Shown one piece after another: positions 40,306 to 51,890 of a DNA stretch of 64,000 nt. Position numbers and translations under genes: made by a program. The stretch is from Deinococcus aerophilus (lineage in GTDB: Bacteria > Deinococcota > Deinococci > Deinococcales > Deinococcaceae), in the NCBI RefSeq assembly GCF_014647075.1, contig NZ_BMOM01000005.1, positions 109,696 through 173,695 of the forward strand. The letters are read 5' to 3'. How positions within the stretch are numbered: the first letter of the stretch is position 1; each line of letters opens with the position of its first letter. The notes under the pieces are model-generated. The model saw only the letters and a program-made list of their open reading frames with translations. It was not told the DNA's origin and searched no databases.

Positions 40306-40889
40306 AACAGACCGACCAGACCCGCCGGATTGACCAGCGCGGTGCCCACGCCCAGCCGCGCCGCCTGCTCCGGGTCCGGCCGACCGGGCGGGCCGGGCAG
40401 GATCAGGGTGGCGCGTGCCTCCAGACCCACACCTGCGGTCGTGTCCAGCCGGTCCAGCACCGCCCCAAAGGTCCAGTCGGCGGCCCACACCCGTTTGACC
40501 GCCTGCAGGGCCGCGGTGCCGGGTGGGGTGACGTGTGCGGCCTCGGCGGTCTGCGTTCCGGGGCGGCGAACATGCACCTCACCGCGGTCCAGCCCGGCGC
40601 GGTCCAGTGCGCGGTAAAACGCCTGCACCGCGTCGTCCATCAGGTAGGTCGTGCGGATCAGTGCTCCGGCCCGCACGGCCAGGGGTTCCAGCGCATCCTC
40701 ATCAATCCGCGCCGGATTGATCGCCGCAAACAGCCGGCCCAGCTGCTCGGGCAGGTTGCCGCCCCGGTAAAACGCTTCCTCGAAGTCCGGGGGCACGAGC
40801 ACGCCGGCCACCCCCTGCGCCGCCAGCCGGGCCACCTCCGGCACCACGTCGTCCGGCAAGCGCCGCGCAGCCTCCTCGAACGTCAGCAT
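40302..40889 (-). CDS. Hypothetical protein, coupled to an MFS transporter
   Basis: The 195-residue soluble protein has helices at the start ('[20 protein letters not shown]') and a mixed alpha/beta remainder. I recognise no family. Its TACCCT box lies seven bases before the ATG (leaderless), and its stop overlaps the TTG start of the MFS gene, so the two proteins are probably made together. The coupling suggests a shared process, but what it does cannot be said. Confidence 0.75.
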   Translation of the reverse strand: MLTFEEAARRLPDDVVPEVARLAAQGVAGVLVPPDFEEAFYRGGNLPEQLGRLFAAINPARIDEDALEPLAVRAGALIRTTYLMDDAVQAFYRALDRAGLDRGEVHVRRPGTQTAEAAHVTPPGTAALQAVKRVWAADWTFGAVLDRLDTTAGVGLEARATLILPGPPGRPDPEQAARLGVGTALVNPAGLVGLF

Positions 40890-40925
40890 GGAGTGCAGGG
40901 TAAAGCATGGACCCCTGCGTCCGCC

Positions 40926-41546
40926 TCAGTCACCGCCGTCGAGATGGGCGTGGTCGTTGTAGGTATGCAGCGTCCAGCGGCCTTCCCGGCGCGACAGCCG
41001 GGTCAGTCCGGTGTGGGCCAGCCGGTACGCAAAGGGCAGCACATATCCCGGCTGGGGCGTGGCCGGCCAGCCAAACAGCGCGCACAGCAGCGCCCGGATG
41101 GCGGCCCCGTGCGAGACGGCAACGACCTGCCCGCCCGGCAGTTCTTCCGCCCAGGCCTGCAGGCGGTCGGCGACCGTCAGCAAACTCTCGCCGCCGGGGG
41201 CCGGAAGGGTCCAGGGGTCCATCTGCCACGCGGCGTACCGGGGATCGTTCTGGATCGTTTCACGGGTCGCTCCCTCGTACTGGCCGAAATTCAGTTCGCG
41301 CAGCCGCGCGTCTCTCGTCACCACAACACTGGGCAGGATGATCTCGGCGGTACGCAGCGCGCGGCTCAGGTCGCTGGCATACGCGGCGTCAAAGCGGTGG
41401 CCGGCCAGCCGGCGGGCCAGCTGCCGGGCCTGGGTCTGTCCCAGCGTGCCCAGCGGCGTGTCGGTCCAGCCCTGCCAGCGGCCCTCTGCGTTCCAGTCGG
41501 TGGCGCCGTGGCGCACCAGCGTCAGCGTCAGCGGCGCGGCGCTCAC
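40926..41546 (-). CDS. Histidine phosphatase family protein
   Basis: The 206-residue protein is a branch 1 histidine phosphatase (phosphoglycerate-mutase-like). It has the catalytic RHG in '[12 protein letters not shown]', then '[14 protein letters not shown]', the acid in '[11 protein letters not shown]', and the second His in '[14 protein letters not shown]'. Possible substrates include alpha-ribazole phosphate, sugar phosphates or nucleotides; the sequence does not decide. The start is GTG 41546, overlapping the thioesterase stop by four bases (GTGA), so the two form an operon. Confidence 0.93.
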   Translation of the reverse strand: MSAAPLTLTLVRHGATDWNAEGRWQGWTDTPLGTLGQTQARQLARRLAGHRFDAAYASDLSRALRTAEIILPSVVVTRDARLRELNFGQYEGATRETIQNDPRYAAWQMDPWTLPAPGGESLLTVADRLQAWAEELPGGQVVAVSHGAAIRALLCALFGWPATPQPGYVLPFAYRLAHTGLTRLSRREGRWTLHTYNDHAHLDGGD

Positions 41547-41995
41547 GGCCGGGCGTCGGGGTCCGGATCGGCGCTGCGGGTGTCCTGACCCTCGGGCAGC
41601 GGAGCAACCGTGCGGGGCTTGCCCTCCTCGTCCAGCGCCACGAACACAAAAAAGCCGGTGGTCGCGAGCTCCTGCTGCCCGGTCGCCATCGTCTCGCGGT
41701 ACACGTCGACCCGCACGGTCATGCTGCTGCGGCCCACCTTGACCACCTGCGCGTCCAGCGCCACCGCGTCGCCCACCCGGATCGGCACCCGGAAATCCAC
41801 TCCGTCCATGCGGGCCGTGACCACATTGGCCCCGCCGTGCCGCACCGCCGCCACGCTGGCGGCCTTGTCCATCAGGGAGAGCACCCAGCCCCCAAAAGCC
41901 GTTCCCAGATAATTGGTGTCCTTGGGAAACACCAGCTCCAGCATCCGTGCGCGGCTGCGCGGAGCCTCTACCCTGTCTGCATGTTCGTTCGTCAC
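41543..41995 (-). CDS. Acyl-CoA thioesterase (hotdog fold, YciA/BACH-like)
   Basis: The 150-residue hotdog protein has '[20 protein letters not shown]', with the Asp of the acyl-CoA hydrolase family in the long helix, followed by '[14 protein letters not shown]' and '[13 protein letters not shown]'. It would hydrolyse acyl-CoA thioesters to free acids. The GTG start at 41995 has AGAAGG close by and TAGAAC eight bases upstream, neither at an ideal distance, so the start could be off by a few codons. It precedes and overlaps the phosphatase gene. Confidence 0.9.
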   Translation of the reverse strand: MTNEHADRVEAPRSRARMLELVFPKDTNYLGTAFGGWVLSLMDKAASVAAVRHGGANVVTARMDGVDFRVPIRVGDAVALDAQVVKVGRSSMTVRVDVYRETMATGQQELATTGFFVFVALDEEGKPRTVAPLPEGQDTRSADPDPDARP

Positions 41996-42222
41996 TGCCT
42001 TCTGTTCTAGCGCAGGGGGCCGTCCGCACGGCCGGTGCGGAGGCCCAGACGTCTACGCCGCCCCACGTACCCGGACCAGGCAGAACAAACATGATCGGCG
42101 GGTCCCGCCCGGTCCCCCAGGCCCTCGCAGACGCCGCCGTCATCCGCAGCGATGGCCCGTCGCCTGTACCGGCCGCGCCCCCACTTCCCAACTGACAACT
42201 TCATGAAATGGGGCCCAGGCAT
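41996..42222. other. Divergent intergenic region upstream of livJ
   Basis: This stretch lies between the thioesterase start and the livJ promoter and has no gene. It holds a perfect hairpin TCCGCAC/GTGCGGA (42023-42029 / 42035-42041) and an 8-base palindrome TTCATGAA (42200-42207) close upstream of the livJ -35, which could be an operator. Nothing else is recognised. Confidence 0.45.
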
Positions 42223-42251
42223 TTGACACCCTTCGGCCACCATGCCAGCAT
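42223..42251 (+). promoter_or_regulatory. Promoter of livJ
   Basis: A consensus -35 TTGACA (42223-42228) is followed after 17 bases by CAGCAT (42246-42251) as a weak -10. This predicts a leader of about 70 bases before livJ. The weak -10 with a perfect -35 suggests activator help or regulation. Confidence 0.6.
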
Positions 42252-42327
42252 GTGTGCCACGCACAACTTGGACTGCGTTCAGCGTCGCTTGGCAACCGCC
42301 ACACGTTTGAATTCTGGAGGCTCACTT

Positions 42328-43467
<1,140 letters not shown>

Positions 43468-43514
43468 GGCGGGAGGGACGGCCCCCGCGCTTCACCGGGC
43501 GTTGTCCCGCTGCC

Positions 43515-43547
43515 CGCGCCCCGACTGTGTTTCACGGGGCGCGTTTT
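43515..43547 (+). terminator. Terminator/attenuator between livJ and livH
   Basis: CGCGCCCCG (43515-43523) pairs with CGGGGCGCG (43535-43543), followed by TTTT. Partial read-through would give high livJ and lower livHMGF expression. An extended -10-like CTG-TAACAT (43568-43576) downstream may add a second promoter. Confidence 0.75.
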
Positions 43548-43631
43548 GATTGCCCGGATTGACTGCTCTGTAACATCAGCGTCATTTCATCTGCCCTTTC
43601 CCTGTTTGCCCTTTTTCTGGAGGATCACCGC

Positions 43632-44492
43632 TTGACCACCTTCTTGCAACAACTCTTCAATGCCCTGGCGCTGGGCGGGGTCTATGCCCTGGTCGCGCTG
43701 GGCCTGACGCTGGTTTACGGCGTGATGCGCGTACCCAACTTCGCGCACGGGGGCCTGTACATGCTCGGCGCCTACCTGACCTACGCCTCCCTGAGCGGCC
43801 TGGGCGTGGGCTACGTGCCCGCGCTGCTGATCGCCGCCGCGGGCGTGGCGCTGCTCGCTGCCTTCATGGAACGGGCCATCTTCTACCCGCTGCGCAACGC
43901 TCCGCACGTGCATCCCATGATCGCGGCCGTCGGGGTGCTGTTCTTTCTGGAGGCCGCCGTGCAGCTGATCTGGGGACCGGACTTTAAACAGATCAGCGAG
44001 CCGGTAAGCGGCATCGTCAACTTGGGCGGCGTGATCATCACGTGGCAACGCCTGATCGTAATCGTCGCCAGCGTCGTGGTGATGCTGGGCCTGAACTACT
44101 TCCTGAAACGCACCCTGACCGGCGCCACCCTGGAAGCCATGTCGCAGAACCGTGAGGGGGCGCGCCTGATGGGCATCAACACCAACCGGGTGGGCATGCT
44201 GACCTTCGCCATTTCCGGAGCGCTCGCGGCGGTGGCGGCGGCCCTGATCGCACCGATCAATGCCGTGGCCCCCAGCATGGGCGAGATCATGAACCTCAAG
44301 GTCTTCGCCATCATCATCCTGGGCGGCATGGGCAGCGTGCCGGGAGCCATCGTGGGGGCCTTTCTGCTGGCCTTTTCCGAGGTCTTCGGCGGCTTCTACA
44401 TCAGCCTGGACTTCGCGGACGTGATTGGCTTTGCCATGCTGGTGCTCGTGCTCGCCCTGCGTCCCCAGGGCCTGTTCCGGAGGGGCACGTGA
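43632..44492 (+). CDS. livH: Branched-chain amino-acid ABC transporter permease LivH
   Basis: The 286-residue permease has about eight transmembrane helices and LivH hallmarks ('[18 protein letters not shown]', '[17 protein letters not shown]', 'MGINTNRV' and the EAA-type loop before it, '[16 protein letters not shown]'). It forms the membrane channel with LivM. The start is TTG 43632 with TGGAGG nine bases upstream. The stop overlaps the livM GTG by four bases. Confidence 0.94.
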   Translation: MTTFLQQLFNALALGGVYALVALGLTLVYGVMRVPNFAHGGLYMLGAYLTYASLSGLGVGYVPALLIAAAGVALLAAFMERAIFYPLRNAPHVHPMIAAVGVLFFLEAAVQLIWGPDFKQISEPVSGIVNLGGVIITWQRLIVIVASVVVMLGLNYFLKRTLTGATLEAMSQNREGARLMGINTNRVGMLTFAISGALAAVAAALIAPINAVAPSMGEIMNLKVFAIIILGGMGSVPGAIVGAFLLAFSEVFGGFYISLDFADVIGFAMLVLVLALRPQGLFRRGT

Positions 44493-45491
44493 GGGGCAAT
44501 GTTCTGCCGCCCCGCCGGCCCATCTGGGGCTGGCTCACCTGGGTCATCGTGTTCGCGCTGGCCGCGCTGGTCCCGCTGTTCAGCCCCTCGGGCTACATGC
44601 TCGACATCGGCGTGAACATCATGATCTACGCCATCCTGGCCTACGGCCTGAACGTGCTGCTGGGCTACACCGGGCTGCTGCCGCTGGCACACGCCGGCTT
44701 CTTCGGCATCGGTGCGTACGCGGTCGGCATCCTGACCCTCAAGGCCGGCTGGAACTTCTGGCTGGCGTGGCCGGTCGCCGTGGTGATCTGTGCGCTGGCC
44801 GGGTTGCTGCTGGGTCTGGTGGCCTTCCGGACCAAGGGAGACGCCTTTTCCATCTTCACGCTGGGCGTGGGCGTGATCATCATGCTGGTGATCAACAAAT
44901 GGGACTCCCTGACCGGCGGCAACGACGGCCTGAACGGAATTCTTCCTCCGGAAGGACTGGAAGCGGCGTCACGGGCGGTCGGCCTGAAGCTCTCGGGCGG
45001 CTTTTACTACCTGGCCCTGATCTCGCTCGCGCTGACGGTGCTCGCCGTGGCGCGGGCGCGGGGCAGCGTGTTTGGCCGCTCGCTGATCGCCATTCGTGGC
45101 GGCGATGATCTGGCGCGCAGCGCGGGCATCGACGTGTACTCGCACAAGCTGCGGGCCATGATGCTCTCGACGGCCATCGCGGGCTTCGCCGGCGGCCTGT
45201 ACGCCGTGTACGTGGGTTTCCTGGGCTCGGCGGCCACCGGGCCGGTGCAGACCTTCACCGTCCTGCTGTACCTGCTCGTGGGAGGCCTGGGCACCCTGGC
45301 CGGCCCGCTGCTGGGCCCGGCGGTGCTGTACACCCTGACCCAGAACCTCAAGGGACTGCAGGATTACCAGTACATCGTCTTTGGCCCGCTGCTCGTGCTG
45401 ATGATCATGTTCGCGCCGCAGGGGCTGGCCGGCCTGTGGGACCGGTTCCGGGCACGCCGGGCCCCGGCGGCCCCCAAAACGGAGGCCAAAC

Positions 45492-45499
<8 letters not shown>
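44489..45499 (+). CDS. livM: Branched-chain amino-acid ABC transporter permease LivM
   Basis: The 336-residue permease has eight to ten transmembrane helices; '[20 protein letters not shown]' is characteristic of LivM, and '[20 protein letters not shown]' is the coupling loop that contacts the ATPase. The basic C-terminal tail ('[18 protein letters not shown]') is cytoplasmic. It starts at GTG 44489 inside the livH stop and overlaps livG by eight bases. Confidence 0.95.
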
Positions 45500-46992
<1,493 letters not shown>

Positions 46993-47006
46993 GAACGGCG
47001 CGCGGG

Positions 47007-47043
47007 GTGCGGGAGGGAGCCGGATGCGGTTTCCCTCCCGCAC
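47007..47043 (+). terminator. Hairpin at the end of the liv operon
   Basis: GTGCGGGAGGGA (47007-47018) pairs with TCCCTCCCGCAC (47032-47043). The stem is strong but no T run follows, so termination may need extra factors. Confidence 0.6.
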
Positions 47044-47081
47044 TGCGTGGCGTGGAGTCATTTGCCCGCCCCGGCGACCGG

Positions 47082-47111
47082 TACCATGGGGGCATGAGGT
47101 TGAACGCATGA
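47082..47111 (+). promoter_or_regulatory. -10 box and five-codon upstream ORF before the small membrane protein gene
   Basis: TACCAT (47082-47087) lies six bases before an ATG at 47094 that opens ATG-AGG-TTG-AAC-GCA-TGA. The stop of this mini-ORF overlaps the ATG at 47108 of the next gene (ATGA). The GAGG inside it could alternatively be the ribosome site for 47108. Confidence 0.5.
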
Positions 47112-47281
47112 ACGCTCCCGCCTGGCGCATCTGGCTGGTCACGGCGCTGGTCTGTGGCTGGGGCATCCTGACCATCCGCTTTGCTCAGACGGGGACCTGG
47201 CCCATGGCCATCCTGTGCGCCCTGCTGATGGTCGCCAACGGCATCACGCTGTGGCGCCTGACCAAGTACGGCAAGAAGTAG
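47108..47281 (+). CDS. Small two-helix membrane protein
   Basis: The 57-residue protein has two hydrophobic helices ('IWLVTALVCGWGILTI' and 'PMAILCALLMVANGITLW') and a basic C terminus ('RLTKYGKK'). I know no family. The ATG at 47108 is preceded by GAGG eight bases upstream and overlaps the stop of a five-codon leaderless mini-ORF, so translation may be coupled. It ends exactly where the opposite-strand gene ends (47281/47282). Confidence 0.7.
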   Translation: MNAPAWRIWLVTALVCGWGILTIRFAQTGTWPMAILCALLMVANGITLWRLTKYGKK

Positions 47282-48127
47282 TCAGCGTGCCGGGATCAGG
47301 GTGCGGCGCGTCAGGCGGCGGCCGCGCTCGCGGGCAACCCGTTTGAGGTCAGCCACCGGCAGGATCAGGCGCGGCGAGGTCCAGACCTGCGACGCCTTGT
47401 GAAAGGCCCAGCCCCCGCCCAGCGTGAGCGCCGCGTGCTGTAGCAGGCCGTCCGCGCTGCGCCAGATCAGGACCGTTCCCGGCCGATCGTCCGCTCCGCC
47501 GGGGCGGGTACGCGCCCGCACGAAGGCCTCGAACGGCCCGCGCTGCATCCACTCGCTTTCGGCGCCCGCAATGCCCGCCGCGCCCATCACGGCGCCAAAG
47601 CAGTTCGCGCCGCTGTGTCCGGCGAAACTGCCCGCGAGTTCCTGCACGCGGGGCAAAGACGCAGAGGCGGCCTTCCAGACGCCCTGCGGCACCTGGGGTT
47701 TGTGACAGCCGGGGCCGCCCCTGCTGATGACCCGCCCGAGCCCGGCGTCGGTCAGCAGATCCGGTGTCCACAGAAAACGCACTTCCGGCAACCCGGGCAG
47801 CAGGTCCGCGTAATCGCGGCGGCGGGGAATGTTGCCCCGCCCATGCTGAACCTGTAGCCGCAGCACTTCGCGCCGTACACCGGGGTCCAGGGCCGCCCAG
47901 TCATCCGGACCCAGCCACGCCACCCGGCTCGCCTGCGCCGAAATGTTCCACAGCGCGTTGGTATCGCGTTCCTCAGGAGTCAGCGGAACCTCGGAGCGTG
48001 CAACGGTCGGCAGGGCAAGTCGGCACGCCTCCTCCGGCGTCAGAAAAAAGGGTTGACGGGAAGGCGCGAGCCAGCTGCGCCAGAGGGCCTGCAGCCTGCT
48101 TGAAACAGGAATATTCAGAACGTTCAT
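47282..48127 (-). CDS. NlpC/P60-like (papain-fold) putative amidase or peptidase
   Basis: The 281-residue protein lacks a signal peptide. Its C-terminal half has 'SGANCFGAVMGAAG', which fits a catalytic Cys at a helix start, and 'GTVLIWRSADGLLQHAALTL', which fits the D/N-x-x-x-W...H pattern of NlpC/P60 enzymes. Family assignment is tentative and based on those spacings. The N-terminal 100 residues match nothing I know. It starts four bases after the end of a deoxynucleoside kinase gene, so it is the third gene of that minus-strand operon. No close Shine-Dalgarno is seen. Confidence 0.65.
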   Translation of the reverse strand: MNVLNIPVSSRLQALWRSWLAPSRQPFFLTPEEACRLALPTVARSEVPLTPEERDTNALWNISAQASRVAWLGPDDWAALDPGVRREVLRLQVQHGRGNIPRRRDYADLLPGLPEVRFLWTPDLLTDAGLGRVISRGGPGCHKPQVPQGVWKAASASLPRVQELAGSFAGHSGANCFGAVMGAAGIAGAESEWMQRGPFEAFVRARTRPGGADDRPGTVLIWRSADGLLQHAALTLGGGWAFHKASQVWTSPRLILPVADLKRVARERGRRLTRRTLIPAR

Positions 48128-48131
48128 GCGT

Positions 48132-48755
<624 letters not shown>

Positions 48756-48783
48756 CAGCCGCTCCGCTGCCGGGTCGACCCCA

Positions 48784-49395
48784 TCAGTCCGCTGCCCGCC
48801 CCGCCGTCAGGGCCTCGTGAACCCGGCCCAGCAGGGTCTGTTCGTCCTCGGGGTTGCCCACGAAGTCCAGCGAGCCGGCCTGCACGGTCAGCAGCGGGTG
48901 GGGGTAGGTGCGAAAGTATTCGTCGTACCGGGCCGTCAGCTCGCTCAGGTACTCGGCCTGCATGTCCCGCTCGAAGGGTCGGCCCCGGCGCGCAATGCGG
49001 CGCAGCAGTTCGTCGGGATCGGCACGCAGATACACCACCAGATCGGGGGTGGGCAGGCGGGGCGAGAGGTGCGCATACAGGTCCTCGTACAGCGAAAATT
49101 CGGCGTCCTTGAGGTTCATGGCCGCGAAGATGAAATCCTTGTCGAACAGGTAATCGCTGACCACGTTGCCGCTGAACAGCCCCGGCTGCGCCAGCTCCGA
49201 GAGCTGCTTGAAGCGCGAGAGCAGAAAGAACACCTGCACCTGAAAGGCGTAGGTTTCGGGGTGTTCATAAAAGCGGGCCAGGAAGGGATTTTCCTCCACC
49301 ACTTCCAGATTCAGCTCCGCGCCGTAGCGCGCCGAGAGCCGTGAGGCCAGACTTGTTTTTCCCACCCCGATGGGGCCTTCGACAACCAGATACAT
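48784..49395 (-). CDS. Deoxynucleoside kinase, copy 1
   Basis: The 203-residue kinase has the P-loop 'VVEGPIGVGKTSLA', 'VVEENPFLARFYE', 'VVSDYLFDKDFIFAAM' and the lid 'RRIARRGRPFERDM'. Where copy 2 has the DRS-like D-R-T, this copy has S-D-Y, so the two subunits differ in the base-recognition loop. It is the first gene of the operon kinase-kinase-NlpC-like. TATGCT (complement of 49407-49412) lies 11 bases before the ATG, predicting a leader of only a few bases. Confidence 0.92.
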   Translation of the reverse strand: MYLVVEGPIGVGKTSLASRLSARYGAELNLEVVEENPFLARFYEHPETYAFQVQVFFLLSRFKQLSELAQPGLFSGNVVSDYLFDKDFIFAAMNLKDAEFSLYEDLYAHLSPRLPTPDLVVYLRADPDELLRRIARRGRPFERDMQAEYLSELTARYDEYFRTYPHPLLTVQAGSLDFVGNPEDEQTLLGRVHEALTAGRAAD

Positions 49396-49471
49396 AAACA
49401 GGCCAGAGCATAGCGCTCCTTAAGACAGACAAACGGGCGGGGTGGGGCTTGACAGACCGCCGCCCGACAGC

Positions 49472-49518
49472 CCCCGAGTGAACCCTGCAACGGGACGGCA
49501 CGCGGGGTTCACTCGGGG
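49472..49518. repeat. 14-bp perfect inverted repeat at the 3' end of the RHH gene
   Basis: CCCCGAGTGAACCC (49472-49485) is the exact reverse complement of GGGTTCACTCGGGG (49505-49518). One arm overlaps the last codons and stop of the ribbon-helix-helix gene. It may act as its terminator, though no U tract follows on the minus strand. Confidence 0.7.
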
Positions 49519-49712
49519 TCCGGGGTCTGGGCCCTGCCCTGCGTCCTGGCCGGCGGATTGTCCGGGCTTCCGAGCCGCCCCGCCTCCCGGGCTGCCCGGG
49601 TCAGCAGGTACTCGATCTGGGCATTGACGCTGCGCAGATCGTCGGCCGCCCAGCGCTCCAGGACCGCGTACAGTTCGGGGCTGATCCGCAGGGGGTAATT
49701 TTTACGGGCCAT
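49509..49712 (-). CDS. Small ribbon-helix-helix (Arc/CopG-like) protein
   Basis: The 67-residue protein has the RHH pattern: a beta strand '[18 protein letters not shown]' with alternating residues, then two helices ('[14 protein letters not shown]'), and a polar tail. RHH dimers bind DNA; related tiny proteins act as antitoxins or autorepressors, but no toxin gene is adjacent. TGGAGG precedes the ATG, and the SPFH gene ends 35 bases upstream in the same direction, so it likely shares that transcript. Confidence 0.75.
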   Translation of the reverse strand: MARKNYPLRISPELYAVLERWAADDLRSVNAQIEYLLTRAAREAGRLGSPDNPPARTQGRAQTPDPE

Positions 49713-49747
49713 GCGGGCCTCCAGGGGGGGTCACGGGCGGGCCATGC

Positions 49748-50683
49748 TCAACGCCGCCCCAGGCGGTCAACGTACAGGCTTCCGGCATTCACGATGGGCT
49801 GCGTTCCCCGCTCGCTGGTCAGGACGACGAGCAGGTTGCTGACCATCTGGGCCTTGCGCTCCTCATCGAGCTGCACGATGTTCTGGTCGTCCAGCTCGCG
49901 CAGGGCCATCTGCACCATGCCCACCGCGCCGTGGACGATCTGCGCGCGCGCCGCGATGATGGCGCTGGCCTGCTGACGCTGCAGCATGGCTCCGGCAATC
50001 TCCGGCGCGTAGGCCAGGTGCGACAGCCGGGCTTCCAGCACCTCCACCCCGGCGTGGCGCAGGCGGGTCGCCAGTTCACGGCCCAGCGCCTCGGCCACCT
50101 CGTCGGCGTTGCCGCGCAGGCTCTTGCCGCTCTCCTCGTAATTGTCGTAGGGGTACTGCGAGGCGAGATGCCGCAGCGCCGTCTCGGACTGGATGGCGAC
50201 AAACTCGGCGTAGTCCTCGACATCGAAGGTGGCCCGCGCTGAATCCACCACCCGCCACACGATCACGGCGGCGATCTCGATGGGATTGCCCGACAGGTCA
50301 TTGACCTTCAGCCGCTCGGAATTGAAGTTGCGGATCCGCAGCGACACATTCTTGCGAACCGTCAGAGGATTGGTCCAGTACATGCCGTTGCGCCGCTCGG
50401 TGCCCACGTAGCGCCCGAAGAGGGTCAGCACCTTGGCCTGGTTGGGCTGCACGATGAAAAACCCGATCATGGCGAACAGCAGCAGCAGGCCGAGCACCAC
50501 GCTCAGCAGGAATTGCCCGGCCACCAGCAGCCCCACACCCAGCGCCACCAGCGCCAGCCACAGCAGGAAGATCGGCACGCCGGGCAGCCCGAAAGCCGGG
50601 CGCTCCACACTCGCCACACCGCTGCGGGTAGAAATTCCCCCCTCTGCACCGACCATCACCGGACCCTTCTCCAGTTCGCTCAT
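49748..50683 (-). CDS. SPFH/band-7 domain membrane protein
   Basis: The 311-residue protein has two hydrophobic segments near the N terminus (about residues 33-80), then an SPFH domain ('[19 protein letters not shown]', '[17 protein letters not shown]', '[20 protein letters not shown]') and a helical region with Ala/Gln-rich turns ('[20 protein letters not shown]'). SPFH proteins assemble rings at membranes and influence protease access or membrane order. AAGGAG sits five bases before the ATG at 50683. A 16-base palindrome lies immediately upstream of that site. The RHH gene follows. Confidence 0.92.
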   Translation of the reverse strand: MSELEKGPVMVGAEGGISTRSGVASVERPAFGLPGVPIFLLWLALVALGVGLLVAGQFLLSVVLGLLLLFAMIGFFIVQPNQAKVLTLFGRYVGTERRNGMYWTNPLTVRKNVSLRIRNFNSERLKVNDLSGNPIEIAAVIVWRVVDSARATFDVEDYAEFVAIQSETALRHLASQYPYDNYEESGKSLRGNADEVAEALGRELATRLRHAGVEVLEARLSHLAYAPEIAGAMLQRQQASAIIAARAQIVHGAVGMVQMALRELDDQNIVQLDEERKAQMVSNLLVVLTSERGTQPIVNAGSLYVDRLGRR

Positions 50684-50700
50684 AAGGTCTCCTTGCAATC

Positions 50701-50716
50701 AATATGATATCACATT
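50701..50716. promoter_or_regulatory. Palindromic operator candidate at the SPFH gene start
   Basis: AATATGATATCACATT is symmetric at 14 of 16 positions around TGATATCA. On the minus strand it contains -10-like TATCAT and lies 17 bases before the SPFH ATG. Its AT-rich symmetry in a GC-rich genome suggests a repressor site overlapping the promoter. Confidence 0.6.
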
Positions 50717-50740
50717 ACCGCAAAGGAAGAAATGGAAGAA

Positions 50741-50764
50741 GGGGACAGGCGTGCGCCTGTCCCC
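50741..50764 (-). terminator. Terminator of htrA
   Basis: GGGGACAGGC (50741-50750) pairs with GCCTGTCCCC (50755-50764) around GTGC. On the minus strand it is followed by TTCTTCC. It insulates htrA from the SPFH promoter. Confidence 0.75.
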
Positions 50765-50780
50765 TGTTGTGGTCCCGGCG

Positions 50781-51890
50781 CTACTCCGTCTGCTGCAGGG
50801 TCCGTTTCAGCAGGGTGACCTTCACGTCTACGCCTTTCTTGTTGCGCCACACGCGCAGGGTCACGGTCTGACCCGGACGTTTGGCGGCGACCAGGCGGGT
50901 CACGTCAAAGGAATTCTGCACCCGCACGCCGTCCACGGCCACGATGATGTCGCCCAGCGGGGCAAGCAACTGGTCGCTGCTGTTTCTCAGGCTGCCGCGC
51001 AGACCCGCGCGGGCGGCGGCGCTGCCGGCGGGCACGTCCATGACCAGGGCGCCCTCGCTGCTCGACAGGCCCGCGAGCTGCCGCAGGGCCGGCGGCAGCG
51101 TGTCGAGATCCACCAGGCTGGCTCCCAGCGTGCCGCGCTGCGGAACCCCGATCTTTTCCAGATCGTCCAGACTCTGTTTGACCAGGTCGCCGGGAATGGC
51201 AATGCCGATCACGCCGGGCACAAAGCTGTTGGGCGCGGCGTTCGCGTCGGCCACGCCGACCACCGCGCCGCGCGAATCGAGCACCGGACCGCCGCTGTTG
51301 CCCTGCTGAATGCTCGCCGTGGTCACCAGATACTGCCCGATTTCCGGCCCCAGACCATCGTTGCGGGGAATGTCCTGGGCGCTGGCGAGCACGCTGAACA
51401 CGCCGGTGCTCACGAAGTTCTGGATCTTGAGCGGCGTGCCGATGGTGATGAGTTTCTGCCCCGGAATCAGGCGCGCACTCTGACCGAAGCTCAGGATCTT
51501 GGGCGCCGAGACGCCGGTTACCCGCAGGATGGCAATGTCGATGCCGGGGTCAATGCCCTCGATCTTGGCGGGCACCTTGCGCCCGTTGTACAGCGTGACG
51601 CTCAGCGATTCCTGATCCTTGACCACGTGGTAGTTGGTCACGATCAGGTTCTTCTTGTAAAAGAAGCCGGTGCCGGTCTCGACCTGCTCATCCCCGACCT
51701 GCAGCACCTCGCGCCTCAGGCGGTTGTCGATGCGGACCACCGCTTGCAGGGCCGCCTGGGTGACCTCCACGGTGTTGATCTCATCGGGGGTGACCAGCGC
51801 GCGCTGGGCCGTGACGCGGCCCGTGAGGTACGCGCCCGTCAACGACCCGGCAAGCAGCAGGGCCACGCCCAGGGCGCGCGCCGCGTTCAC
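50781..51890 (-). CDS. HtrA/DegP-like S1C serine protease with PDZ domain
   Basis: The 369-residue protein has an N-terminal hydrophobic anchor or signal ('ALGVALLLAGSLTGAYL'), a trypsin-like domain with His88 ('TNYHVV'), Asp118 ('IDPGIDIAIL') and Ser199 ('IQQGNSGGPVLD'), and one PDZ domain ('GALVMDVPAGSAAARAGLR', 'GDIIVAVDGVRV'). It should degrade or refold damaged proteins outside the cytoplasmic membrane. The start is GTG 51890, overlapping the stop of the FmdB-like gene (GTGA), so the two are translationally coupled. Confidence 0.93.
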   Translation of the reverse strand: MNAARALGVALLLAGSLTGAYLTGRVTAQRALVTPDEINTVEVTQAALQAVVRIDNRLRREVLQVGDEQVETGTGFFYKKNLIVTNYHVVKDQESLSVTLYNGRKVPAKIEGIDPGIDIAILRVTGVSAPKILSFGQSARLIPGQKLITIGTPLKIQNFVSTGVFSVLASAQDIPRNDGLGPEIGQYLVTTASIQQGNSGGPVLDSRGAVVGVADANAAPNSFVPGVIGIAIPGDLVKQSLDDLEKIGVPQRGTLGASLVDLDTLPPALRQLAGLSSSEGALVMDVPAGSAAARAGLRGSLRNSSDQLLAPLGDIIVAVDGVRVQNSFDVTRLVAAKRPGQTVTLRVWRNKKGVDVKVTLLKRTLQQTE

